Shown one piece after another: positions 22,301-30,670 of a stretch of DNA of 64,000 nt; position 1 is the stretch's first letter; every line of letters starts with the position of its first letter. The notes below the pieces were generated by a model. The model was not told the origin of the DNA and did no database searches. It saw nothing but the letters and a program-made list of their open reading frames with translations. A program made the position numbers and the translations under genes. The stretch is from Pyropia haitanensis (Eukaryota > Rhodophyta > Bangiophyceae > Bangiales > Bangiaceae): positions 2,032,064 through 2,096,063 of the forward strand of contig SDUX01000007.1 of the NCBI GenBank assembly GCA_008729055.1. The letters are read 5' to 3'.

Positions 22301-22661
22301 GCGCTGGGGCCAAGCTCGACTGGTGCTGCGCGGAGTTGGCCCTTTTCGACGGAACTGCGTCGTCGTCAGACGCATGCGCGTGGTACAGCCGGAGCCGGGC
22401 TGTGTGCTCACAGCTCGAGGGTGCAAGCGCCTGGGGTGGCAGTTTGATACGCCGGAGAGTTTGTGGCCAGCCATTGAGGCCGTCAACGTTGGGCGACTGC
22501 TACGACTGGAGAACATCGTCCCGGACTGGCAGGACCTCGCGCGCCGACGCGGCCTGGAGGCGATGCCATCCAAGCTTCCTTTGGAAGAGTACCGTCGCGC
22601 GCGATTCTTTGTCAACGTCTTTTATCCGTGGACGTCGCGCCCGGCCGTCGGTGACCTCTGA
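19374..22661 (+). CDS. Plavaka-like transposase with N-terminal C2H2 finger
   Basis: The product is 1,095 aa from the ATG before DSAPPPSSPSW; the open frame upstream is the repeat array. Residues about 22-45 form a C2H2 zinc finger (CVFCPRTFCSAVSRQRHMQAMH), as at the start of many Plavaka-type proteins. The middle contains a Cys pair region (SNLICTLCCARQAVCC) and MNYFRVISFDLLHVWKLGVL, which matches the D-x-LH-x-x-x-LG block of the Plavaka/CACTA DDE core. Two acidic, disordered stretches follow (VDDDEDAHQ; SGEDDESEDEERAEE). The C-terminus ends in an ordinary globular-looking segment. The frame is fully intact and intronless, so the element may be recently active. The DDE assignment is inferred from these patterns; a profile search would settle it. 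Codon use is clearly less GC-biased than in host genes. Confidence 0.6.
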   Translation: MDSAPPPSSPSWRGCIAKRVHKCVFCPRTFCSAVSRQRHMQAMHANDNPWLAQAPAQEHLTPAAATDTAAASSVAVLAADDGGAIDADAAPPTPAGPTIEGDATRSAAASQVALAAAASVGYGLAVTAAASEFVNTTAVDVLTRERNDGVARGTLAGPRPLAGAVRHVFATSVAARIRGYYDALPEASLSTPAVSPLCSRSPVRFRTPVMRSVLKFALGTGGCGLSRKDQSALGSLLLKVENGVGGDDGGEFAATFDSGAAFVAGVRTEQNRILSRLNWLKVPIELGGDTYTFYYRDLLDVAVDAVQSAAKVDLNGGSLSPAADGSPRRSSTLNADMFVKEVNTVRALHGERARPLFASLHADAAVVSWSGAAYVYPIRVHFPSVCVGSGEATSRWVTVGYIPHIPKPVNRTDKARLAVSDCRNDLLQRCLALVIRRFARASETGYPVVIPGIGTVLLVARIGGVVVDFIEERSLYALIGTRSNLICTLCCARQAVCCSPDQPDAHPRNVIETLEAQLGAAERRTVDPRASLRAPLGKAHSALAFAPVLGSMHGLSTGNMNYFRVISFDLLHVWKLGVLRTLAQRLPGFLRAVCTAKDGAVMGAVQQTLDALNLRGFELGRRCRVTPTAPGCFVPPKDKQSTMTGRTWRHFSVFWPHMVAGLIGPADPERLVSVQPANSSLGSEDADGSTAAETDCSIEVDDDEDAHQPIPAGIEIGEGTAYHRLFGQMAVQDAVQDMFCQAAHLGGLFFGDNKADTVHTTGTEVAAMADAALKLGRCAQVLLGPVHTSKLHRLMRHLRAELEGRGNLWEGDTSCNEALHKVCKKMYQRSNKRGPTLAMQMMRGEQALTEVLRGLSDGDSGEDDESEDEERAEERNAISMARADDVHSVPDSVLRMSTRGVRMAVGELSAHPGFEGLPVLLEMDPAEAVSAAKTAKFYAKFEWGASTRVQFLRATPSFNLKPWYDHVRYEGDDGQVRWGQARLVLRGVGPFRRNCVVVRRMRVVQPEPGCVLTARGCKRLGWQFDTPESLWPAIEAVNVGRLLRLENIVPDWQDLARRRGLEAMPSKLPLEEYRRARFFVNVFYPWTSRPAVGDL

Positions 22662-23279
22662 CGTGGCGGCCTATATTGATACTAGAGGGGATTAGCTCCG
22701 TCCTATGCACCTATAAACATGATAGCTCTCTCGCGCTGGATACAACAGCGCGCCATAGCAAAGGCGCTCGCGGTCCGGCTGCATGAGCGCCTGCCACCAG
22801 GACAAGTAGAAGGGCGGATGCAGCCACAGCACCCGCGCCGCAATACGGAAATGGAGATGACCACACGTGTGCTACGGCCTGAAGGAGAGCCCACCCCGCT
22901 GTTGCGACGACAGTAGCGACAGTCGTGGCTGTGGCGGAAGCCGGTGGGACGCCAACTCCACACCGGGACGCGGCCGCTGACGGCGGTGGCGCCACCAGTC
23001 CGTCACGTAGTCGAGTGGGGCGGCAGCACCGCGCCGGCGGCCGCGGTGGCCACAGACATCCGGAGTGCACAGCCGCGACTCACGCACCACGCCGGCGGCG
23101 GCGGCGGAGCCAGAAGTCCGTCACCCACTAGGAGGGAGAGGGGCAGCACTACGCCAGCGGCGGTAGTGGTGGCGCCCGTCAAGGCGGCACCCGCGCCCGA
23201 AAAGAACCAGGACGCCGACGGCGGCGCTCAGAGTTCACGCGACCGTGCCGGGGGCGGCACAACAGGCGACGAAGGGGGA
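22662..23279. other. 3' flank of the transposase
   Basis: It begins with an AT-rich stretch (22670-22720, containing CTATATTGATACTAG and CCTATAAACATG) that may serve for 3' processing, then becomes GC-rich and merges into the repeat block. No gene is supported. Confidence 0.4.
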
Positions 23280-24180
23280 AGGAGCGGCAGCGCCACGCCG
23301 ACGGTACCGGTAACGCCGGAGGTAGAACGGAGCGGCTGCCCAGCGCCGGGGGCGGCGGCGGCGGTGGACGGCGGGGTCGGCAGCCCCTCGCCGGGGGCAC
23401 AGGTACAGGCGGCGGACGGGAGGGAGGCAGCAGCGCCACGCCGGGGGCACCCGCACGGCCAGAGGTTGGATGGGCCCGCAGCGCCGCGACGGGAGCGGTG
23501 GCGGCGGTGGTGGGCGGGTGCGGCAGCGCCTCACCGGCGGCACAGGCACCGGCGGCAGAGAGGGAGGAGGCGGCAGCGCCACGCCGGCGGCACCCGCACG
23601 GGCAGAGGCTGGATGGCCCGTCAGCGACTCGTCGGCGGGACCGGCACAGACGCCGGTGGCGGAGGGGAAAGAGGCGGCAGCGCCACGCCGGCGGCACCCG
23701 CACGGGCAGAGGTTGGACGGGCGGGCAGCGCCGCGCCGGGAGCGGCGGCGGCGGTTGTCGGCGGGGCCGGCAGCGCCTCGTCGGCGGCACAGGCACCGGC
23801 GGCGGACGGGAGGGAGGCAGCAGCGCCACGCCGGGGGCACCCGCACGGCCAGAGGTTGGATGGGCCCGCAGCGCCGCGACGGGAGCGGCGGCGGCGGTGG
23901 TGGGCGAGTGCGGCAGCGCCTCACCGGCGGCACAGGCACCGGCGGCAGAGAGGGAGGAGGCGGCAGCGCCACGCCGGCGGCACCCGCACGGGCAGAAGCT
24001 GGACGGGCCGTCAGCGCCTCGTCTGCGGGACCGGCACAGGGGCCGGTGGCGGAGGGGAAAGAGGCGGCAGCGCCACGCGAGCGGCACAGGCACGGGCAGA
24101 GGCTGGACGGGGCGGCAGTCGCGCGCCGGGTCGGCGGCGGCGGGGGGGGGGGGGGGCGGCAGCGCCACACTGGCACCACG
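23280..24180. repeat. GC-rich higher-order tandem repeat, 390-bp period
   Basis: Short related units containing CGGCAGCGCCACGCCGG and CACCCGCACGG-CAGAGG recur every 50-70 bp. They are organised in a 390-bp higher-order unit: the block AGAGGTTGGATGGGCCC lies at 23461 and again at 23851, with flanks matching throughout. All frames on both strands are open, so I do not call a gene. Confidence 0.8.
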
Positions 24181-24650
24181 CCGCTGACAGACCTTAAGTC
24201 AATTCAGCGGCTGTGCACGGGTTCGGGGGTCGCAACAATCGGCGACGCCGCGAGGAGAGAGGCCGGGCACGACGCGGTTTGGTCGCGGCGGGGGCGCCAG
24301 CGCGTCAACGCTGGACTCAAATGCGCGGTCGTGTCGCTATATCAGCTGCTCGTTTGCTTAAAGCCGTCACGAGGTGGGCTTAGCACTGTGTTCGCTGCGT
24401 GTCAACTGCTCATTGGGCATCTCAGGCTCAGAGCTCGGCAGAGTACGCCAGAGCGGTGCCCAGGTCCTGAGAGTACCCCTTGTTATGCAGGGCCGCTACC
24501 ACGAGACCTGACCGAAAAACACGCCCTTCTTTTGGGCATAGTACCGTCTTCAGGCCGCTGCACGAAGGCGGGACGCACATATGATAGTTTAAGGGAATCC
24601 CGTCGAGCAACCTCGTCCAGCGTTTAGAGCCTTTGTCGCAGCCTCTGACG
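24181..24650. other. Balanced-composition spacer, nothing recognised
   Basis: An ordinary mix of bases with several stops in every frame. It may be the right end of the mobile island. No inverted match to 15-18 kb could be seen by eye. Confidence 0.4.
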
Positions 24651-24651
24651 A

Positions 24652-24760
24652 TGGGTGGGTGGGTGGGTGGGGGGGTGGGTGGGTGGGAAAGTGGGTGGGG
24701 GAGTGGGTGGGTGGGGGAGTGGGTGGGTGGGGGAGTGGGTGGGGGGGTGAGTAGGTGGGC
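24652..24760 (+). repeat. (GGGT)n-type minisatellite, G-quadruplex prone
   Basis: Runs of GGGT interrupted by GGGGGA and GAAAG, with an approximate 18-bp period in the second half (GTGGGTGGGTGGGGGA). Many closely spaced G3 tracts lie on the plus strand. Confidence 0.85.
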
Positions 24761-24960
24761 TCCCGCCCCCGCCGCTGTGGACTTTGTCGGCCGGCCGCCC
24801 GGTTGGGGGCGCGCCGCTCGCGCGTCGCGGGCGGCCGCGCGTCGTCCGCGGCGGGCCCGTGGACGCGGCGCCCCACGCTGGGCGGCGTCCCGGCCGGTGC
24901 CGCGCGGCTCGCCCCGCCGCGGGGGGGGGGCGCGCCAGAGATCCGCGGGCGTCGCCCGCG

Positions 24961-25137
24961 CCGCGGCAGCCGCGCCCGCGCCGCGGCAGCCGCGCGCGCG
25001 CCGCGGCAGCCGCGCGCGCGCCGCGGCGCCGCTCGGCGGGGGCGACCGCGGCCGCCGGCCGGCGGGCGACCGCGGCCGCCGGCTGGCGGGCGACCGCGGC
25101 CGCCGGCGGGCGGGTGAGCGCGGCCGCCGGCCGGCCG
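24961..25137 (+). repeat. Two adjoining short tandem repeats (20 bp, then about 24 bp)
   Basis: Three and a half copies of a 20-bp unit, CCGCGGCAGCCGCGC(C/G)CGCG, lie at 24961-25029. About four variants of a 24-bp unit containing GCGACCGCGGCCGCCGGC follow. They lie upstream of the RING protein gene. Confidence 0.75.
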
Positions 25138-25379
25138 AGCGGCGTGCGCCGCGCCACCCGCGCCACCCGCCGCCGCCGCCGCCGCCGTTGCTGGCGCCCA
25201 ACGGGTCTGCCGGGCTCTCCCCTCTGCCTATAGACCCCCCCCCCCCCCCCCCCGCCCTGCCGTGTCCGCCAAACGCTGCCCATCCGGCTTGTCCCCCGCG
25301 CCTCGTCCCACCCCCGCCTGCCGCCACCGCCCGCCCTCCCCGCGTCGGTCGACGAGCCACGGCGGCGGCGACAGCGACC

Positions 25380-25568
25380 ATGGACGCCGCCCCCGCCCCC
25401 GGCACGCCGCTCCGCCGGTGGGCGGCCACCCTCCTCACCTCCCTCGGCTGCGGTGCCGCTCCCGCCGCCGCCGCCGCCCCGCCGCCCCGCCCCCGCCGGC
25501 GGCACGCTGCTAGCGCCCGCTCGCCACACCCGCCACGCACCCCAGCGGCAGCGGCAGCGGCGGCGGCG

Positions 25569-25604
<36 letters not shown>

Positions 25605-25734
25605 CACCCGCCGTGTGCGCACTGTGGGCGGGCCGACGGGCCGCCCGGCCCCGCGCTCCAGCCGTGTGGCCACACCCCGCTGTGCGGCGGGTGCGCGCGG
25701 TCGCTGCCACGCGAGCGGGTGCCCGCCGCTGGGG

Positions 25735-25765
<31 letters not shown>

Positions 25766-26456
25766 GGCAGCGGCGGCGGCGGGCGCCGCCGACCCGGCGG
25801 CGGTGGCGGCAACCGCCGGACCGGCGGTCGGCGCGCACGCGGCCGCCCCGGGGGGGGGGGCGCCGCCGCCGGCAGAGCGGGCGGCCGCCGCGGCCGCCGC
25901 CGCCGCGGCGGCGGCGGCGGCGGGTGGCGGCGGCGGCCGCCGCGGCGGCCGGCGGTGCCCGACGTGTGGCGGCTGGGTGGTGTCGATTGGCGGCGGCGGC
26001 GGCGGCGGCAGCAGCTACCGCCGCGGCGGCCGCCCCGTCTCGGCCGCCCGCCGCGACGGCGACGGCGGCCGTGGCAGCTGGCGGGGTGGCGATGCCGGCT
26101 GGGGTGGGGCTGCCGCCACCGCCGGCGTCGCGGAGCTGCCCAGCTGGGCGAGCGCCGCCCGCGGCGGCGGTGGTGGCGGCGGTGGTCGCGGCGGTGGGGG
26201 CGGCGGCGGCGGCGGCGGGGACGGCTGGCCCCGCGGGGGGGGGGGGCGGTCCAGCTGGGCGGCTGCCGGCGGCGGCGGCGGTGGCCGTGGGGGGGAGCGC
26301 AACAGCTGGGCGAGCGGCGTGCTGGGGGAGGACTGGACGCGCCGGGGGGGGGGGGGGGGGCGCCACCGGCCGCTGCCGCAGGCCGCGGTCGCGGCCGCGC
26401 CGCCCGCCGTGCCGCCGCAGGCGGCGGTGGCGGCGGGCGCCGGCGGGGGCGGCAAC

Positions 26457-26496
<40 letters not shown>

Positions 26497-27150
26497 CGCC
26501 GCCGCCGCCACAGCCATCCCCGCCGCTGCCGCCGCGGGCCACCGCCGCGGCGCCCGCCGCGGCCGACGCGTCCGCCGCCGACGCCGCCGCGGCCACCGCC
26601 GCTGCCGACGCTGCCAATGGTGCCGACGGTGCCGGCGCTGCGGACGGGACCCCCCCCCCCCCCCCCCCACCGCGGTCGTCGCGGTCGTCGGCGCGCTCCC
26701 CCCCGGCTCCTCGCCGACGTGCGCGCGCGGCTCCGCTTTGCCGCCGCCGCCGCCGCCGACGCGGCCGCCGCGGCGGCGGCGGCGGAAGCGGAAGCCGCCG
26801 CCGCCGCCGCCGTCGTTGCCGCCGCGTTTGCCGCGACCGGCTGGGCGGGCGTCGGGCCGGGGTGGCGGCGGGAGGGGGGGCGCCGCCGCTCCCGGGGGGC
26901 GGGGGGGGGGGGCGCCCCCGCCGCCGCCGCGCGTCCCTGTCGCCGCCACCACCGCCGCCGCCGCTGACGGTGGGGGAGGGGGGGGGACGCCGCCGGGGGG
27001 GGGACGCCGCCCGGTCGGCGTCGCTGCGGCTGCCGCCGCGGCCGCCGCGGACGGCGTCGACGCTGTCGGCGACGGCGGCCACGGCGGCGCGCCCGTCGGC
27101 GGCGACGGTGGGCGCCGCGACGGCGGCGGCGGCGGCGACGGCGACGGCGG

Positions 27151-27181
<31 letters not shown>

Positions 27182-27453
27182 GGCGGCGGCGGCGGCACCG
27201 CCGCCACGGCGCGGCGCGGTCGCGGCGCGCACAACGTCGCTGCGGGCGCCTGGCCGGTCGGCCCGGTCGTCGTCGACGCTGTCTGCTGCCGCCGCGGCGG
27301 CCGCGGCGGCCGCGGCGGCGGCCGCGCCCCGCCGCGGCGCCGCCGCGGCACGCGCCGCGTCGCTGCGGGGTCCGCCCCCGCGGCGCTCCGCGTCGACGCT
27401 GTCGGCGGCGGCCGCGGCGGCCGTTATGGCCGCCGCGACCGCGTCGGCCGCGG

Positions 27454-27491
<38 letters not shown>

Positions 27492-27566
27492 GGCGGCGGC
27501 GGCGCGCCCATGACGGCAGCCGCGGCGGCGGCGGCGGCCGCGGCGGCCGCCGCGTCGACCGCGACC

Positions 27567-27601
<35 letters not shown>

Positions 27602-28244
27602 GCCCCGCTTCCAGCTCGTCGCGGTGCGGCCGTCGCCGAGCGTCGCGGACGTTGCCGCGCTCGCCGCCGCCCTCCGCGCCGCGACGGCGGTGGTGCTCGT
27701 CGCCGCAACGGGCTGCGTCGCGTCGTTTGAGGCGCTGACGCGGGTGGCGCTCGCCGCGGCGGGGGGGGGGTGCGCCGCGCCGGTGGTGTGGGTGCTCCTG
27801 CGGGGGGGGGGGGGGGAGGGAAGAGGGGGGGGTGGGGGGGGGGGTCCCAGCCGACCGCGCCGCCGACGGCGGTGGGGGGGGGGGGGGGATGCCCGCGGGG
27901 GGGGGTGCCGCCGCCAGCGGGGGTGCCACCGTGGGGGGGGGTGCGGCTGCCGCCGACGGCGGCGGCTGGTGGGCGTCGGCCGCGCTCGGCGCGGCGCTGT
28001 CCAAGGGCGGCGCCGCCGCCGCCGGCTGGCGCGCGCCCGCCGCGGGCCTCGCCGTCAGCCGCGCGGACGTCCTCGCCGCGCGGCGGTACGTTGGCGGCGC
28101 GCCGCCGGTGGTGGTCGTCGGCGGCCGGGGGGGCGGGGGGGGGGGGGGGGGGGGTGGCCCGCCCTCGCCGAGTGGGTGCTCGCCGCGACGGGGGGGGGGG
28201 GGGGGGGGGGAGGGGGGGGGGTGCCGCCGCCTATCGTCGGGTGA
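25380..28244 (+). CDS. RING-finger protein with split RING and Ser/Ala repeats
   Basis: The start is the ATG before DAAPAPGTPLRRWAATLLTSL. A C3HC4-like RING is visible but divided: CAHCG, then LQPCGHTPLCGGCARSLP, and after a long Ala/Gly insert RRCPTCGGWV. RING proteins are commonly E3 ubiquitin ligases; that role is inferred. Further on, W-rich Gly blocks (SWASAARGGG, SSWAAAGG, NSWASGV) and three copies of a motif like SASLR-x-PP-R-SASTLSA (about 27011, 27226 and 27347) occur in Ala tracts. A folded-looking C-terminal part follows (FQLVAVRPSPSVADVAALAA; VVLVAATGCVASFEAL; WWASAALGAALSKGG; WPALAEWVLAATG). The frame shifts near 26655, 26890, 27785-27890 and 28125-28155, all at G or C runs. The stop (28242-28244) sits inside a tandem repeat. 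Confidence 0.6.
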
Positions 28245-28441
28245 TGGGCGGCTGGGGGGGGGGGGGGGGGGTGCCGCCGCCTATCGTCGGGTGATCTATC
28301 GTCGGGTGATGGGCGGCTGGGGGGGGGGGGGGGGGGGTGCCGCCGCCTATCGTCGGGTGATCTATCGTCGGGTGATGGGCGGCTGGGGGGGGGGGGGGGG
28401 GGGTGCCGCCGCCTATCGTCGGGTGATGGGCGGCTGGGGGG
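28221..28441 (+). repeat. Tandem repeat spanning the stop codon of the RING gene
   Basis: Four copies of GTGCCGCCGCCTATCGTCGG plus GTGATGGGCGGCTGG and a G run start at 28221, 28271, 28337 and 28403. Copies 2 and 3 contain an extra 16-bp GTGATCTATCGTCGGG. The G runs vary in length. Confidence 0.85.
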
Positions 28442-29233
28442 GGGGGGGGGGGGTGGGGGGGGCGCCGGCACACGGGCGGGGGGCGCGACGGGCCAAGGGC
28501 CGCCGCCGCGGCACGCGGGCGGGGGGGGGGGCACGGCGTGTCGGGGGGCGCGCGTCGGCACGGGGCAAGGGCGGGCGGGTCTCTGGCGGGGGGGGGGGTG
28601 CCGTCGCCGGCGGCCGCCGGGGTCACCCGCGACGCGGCGGCAGCACCGCGCGGTTTTGGTTTGTGGGTGTGTGGCGCGTGTGGCCAGCGGGAGGGAGGGA
28701 AGGGGGGGGCAGGCGGGAGGGAGGGAAGGGGGGGTGAGTGGGTCGCCACCGTGGGCGACGGTGGGCGGCGGGCGGGGGCGGCCGCGGTGGGGGCGGTGGG
28801 AGGGGGTGGTGGGCGCCGTCGCGGCACCCGCTGGGTGCGCACGCCGCCGGGTGGCACGCCGCCGGCGTCACGGCCGGGGACGACGGGCGGGTCTCGGCGG
28901 GCGTCGGCGGTCGCCGACGGCCCCGTGCGCGTGGTGGGGGTGGGCACGCGGCACGGGCACGGTTCCATGGAAGAGAAAGGGCAGGGGCGTGGACACACGG
29001 CAGGGTTCATTGGGAAACAGCAACCGGCTACCAGCGACCGTCAACGAAAAAAGAGGCGGGGGGGGGGGGGAAGGGAGGCGGCAACGTGGAACCAACGGAA
29101 GAGAGAGGAACAAGAAAAAAAAAAAAGAGACAAAAAAAAAAAAAAGTACCAGGCGAGCCGGACGCCCACCACCGCGCTGCGCCCGCGACCCGCCCACATA
29201 CCCAGACGCGCGGCCTCTGCCCGCCCCCCCCCC
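28442..29233. other. Convergent intergenic region
   Basis: GC-rich low complexity gives way to two A runs of 12-13 bases (about 29116-29144), which on the minus strand are T runs downstream of the KAS stop. No gene is supported. Confidence 0.5.
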
Positions 29234-30670
29234 CTACTCCACGTACTTGCCAAAGATGACCGACGAGTTGTGGCCGCCAAACCCAAACGAGTTGCTGATA
29301 GCCACCTTGACGTCGTGGTCCTGCGCCACGTTGGGCACAATGTCAATGTCGACGCCCTCGTCCATGTCCTCCACATTGATCGTCGGGTGCACCTTGCCCG
29401 TCATGATCGCCTTGATCATCGCAATGCCCTCGAGGCCGCCCGCCGCGCCGAGCGCGTGGCCAATCATGCTCTTGGTCGCGTTCATCTTGACGCCGCTCAC
29501 GTCGCCGTCAAAGACCGACCGGACGGCGCGGAACTCGGCCATATCCCCCGCCGGCGTGCTCGTCGCGTGCGCGTTGATGTAGTTGACGTCCTCCTTGGCC
29601 ACCCCCGCGTCGGCCAGCGCATCCTGGATGCACTTGCGTACGCCCGCCCCGTCCTTGCGGGGGTCTGTCATGTGGTACGCGTCGCACGACTGGGCGCCGC
29701 CAAAGTACTCGGCGAGGATCGGCGCGCCGCGCGCCTTGGCGTGCTCCAACGACTCCATCACGATCAGGCCCGCGCCCTCCCCCATCACAAACCCGTCGCG
29801 TGCCTTGTCCCACGGCCGCGACGCCGCCGTTGGCGCCTCGTTGCGGGTGGAGAGGGCGCGGCACGCGACAAAGCCGCCAAGGCCCACCGGCTGGATGGCC
29901 GCCTCGGACCCGCCCGCGATCATCACGTCCGCCTCCCCGCGCATGATGTGGATGGCCGAGTTGTTCATGGCAAAGTTGGACGACGCGCACGCAGTGGAGA
30001 TGGAGTAGTTGGGCCCCATAAAGCCGACGGTCATGCCGAGGTAGCCAGACGCCATGTTGGTGATGGCGTACGGGATGAAAAAGGGGGACATCTTCTTGTG
30101 GCCGACCTTGACCAGCTTCTCCACCCCGTCGGCCAGCGTCTTGAGGCCCCCCATACCAGACGCGCACAGCACCCCACACTTGGCCTTGTCCAGCGCCGCA
30201 AACGCGGCGTCGTCCTTGCCCAGGCCCGCCGACTCGAGCGCCTTTTGGCCCGCCACTAGCGCGTAGATGAGGAACGGGTCCATCCGCCGCGCGTCCTTGG
30301 GCGACACGTAGCCCGACGAGTCGACGACGCCCTTGGCGATTTCGCCCGCGAACCGCGTCGCCCACCCCTCACAGTCAAACCCCTCAATGGCCTTGATGCC
30401 CGACTCCCCCGCCAGCAGCTTGTCATAGTACACATCCACGTCCGTGCCAAACACCGACGCGACGCCCATGCCCGTCACCACCACCCGCCGCCGCTCCACG
30501 CCATCGACAATGCGGGTGTTGCCGCCCATGGTCAGGGGGGTGGATCGGCGGCCGGCGCCGCCGGCGGCGCCGCCGCCACTGCTTGGCCGGCCGCGCGCGA
30601 CCAATGCGGGGCGGCGGCGGGCGCCAACGGCGGGGCCATTGGAAGAGGCGGCGGGCACAAAGGCCGCCAT
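29234..30670 (-). CDS. fabF: Plastid beta-ketoacyl-ACP synthase (KAS I/II, FabF/FabB type)
   Basis: The enzyme condenses malonyl-ACP with acyl-ACP in plastid type II fatty-acid synthesis. The product is 478 aa, starting at the ATG before AAFVPAASS; about 60 residues of basic transit peptide precede RRVVVTGMGVASVFG. The catalytic triad is complete: Cys228 in STACASSN, His368 in NAHATSTPAGD and His405 in MIGHALGAAGG, with the conserved Lys400 before it. The C-terminal SNSFGFGGHNSS is the usual family ending. Spacing between Cys and the first His (140 residues) and between the two His (37) equals that of bacterial FabF. No intron and no frameshift. KAS I versus KAS II chain-length preference cannot be decided by eye. 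The early A-F-V in the presequence supports red-algal plastid import. Confidence 0.93.
   Translation of the reverse strand: MAAFVPAASSNGPAVGARRRPALVARGRPSSGGGAAGGAGRRSTPLTMGGNTRIVDGVERRRVVVTGMGVASVFGTDVDVYYDKLLAGESGIKAIEGFDCEGWATRFAGEIAKGVVDSSGYVSPKDARRMDPFLIYALVAGQKALESAGLGKDDAAFAALDKAKCGVLCASGMGGLKTLADGVEKLVKVGHKKMSPFFIPYAITNMASGYLGMTVGFMGPNYSISTACASSNFAMNNSAIHIMRGEADVMIAGGSEAAIQPVGLGGFVACRALSTRNEAPTAASRPWDKARDGFVMGEGAGLIVMESLEHAKARGAPILAEYFGGAQSCDAYHMTDPRKDGAGVRKCIQDALADAGVAKEDVNYINAHATSTPAGDMAEFRAVRSVFDGDVSGVKMNATKSMIGHALGAAGGLEGIAMIKAIMTGKVHPTINVEDMDEGVDIDIVPNVAQDHDVKVAISNSFGFGGHNSSVIFGKYVE

Larger units (their letters stand above)
18340..24200 (+). mobile_element. Plavaka/CACTA-like DNA transposon, ends not defined
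   Basis: A large transposase gene (19374-22661) lies between a degenerate repeat array on its left (18340-19250) and a GC-rich higher-order repeat on its right (23280-24180). This layout recalls CACTA/EnSpm-type elements, which carry subterminal repeats. The borders given are those of the repeat arrays, not of proven termini. The island may extend left to 15.4 kb and include the divergent two-exon gene. Confidence 0.5.

Noticed and set aside
22944..24197. Open frame of about 417 codons over the higher-order repeat
   Set aside because: All frames of both strands are open across the repeat, so openness reflects repeat composition, not coding.
24652..24760. Interstitial telomere repeat
   Set aside because: The GGGT-based units are irregular and match no telomere repeat known to me from algae.
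24624..28004. Minus-strand open frame of over 1,100 codons
   Set aside because: It is antisense to the RING gene and composed of Arg/Pro/Ala runs; the plus strand carries the RING cysteines and balanced segments.
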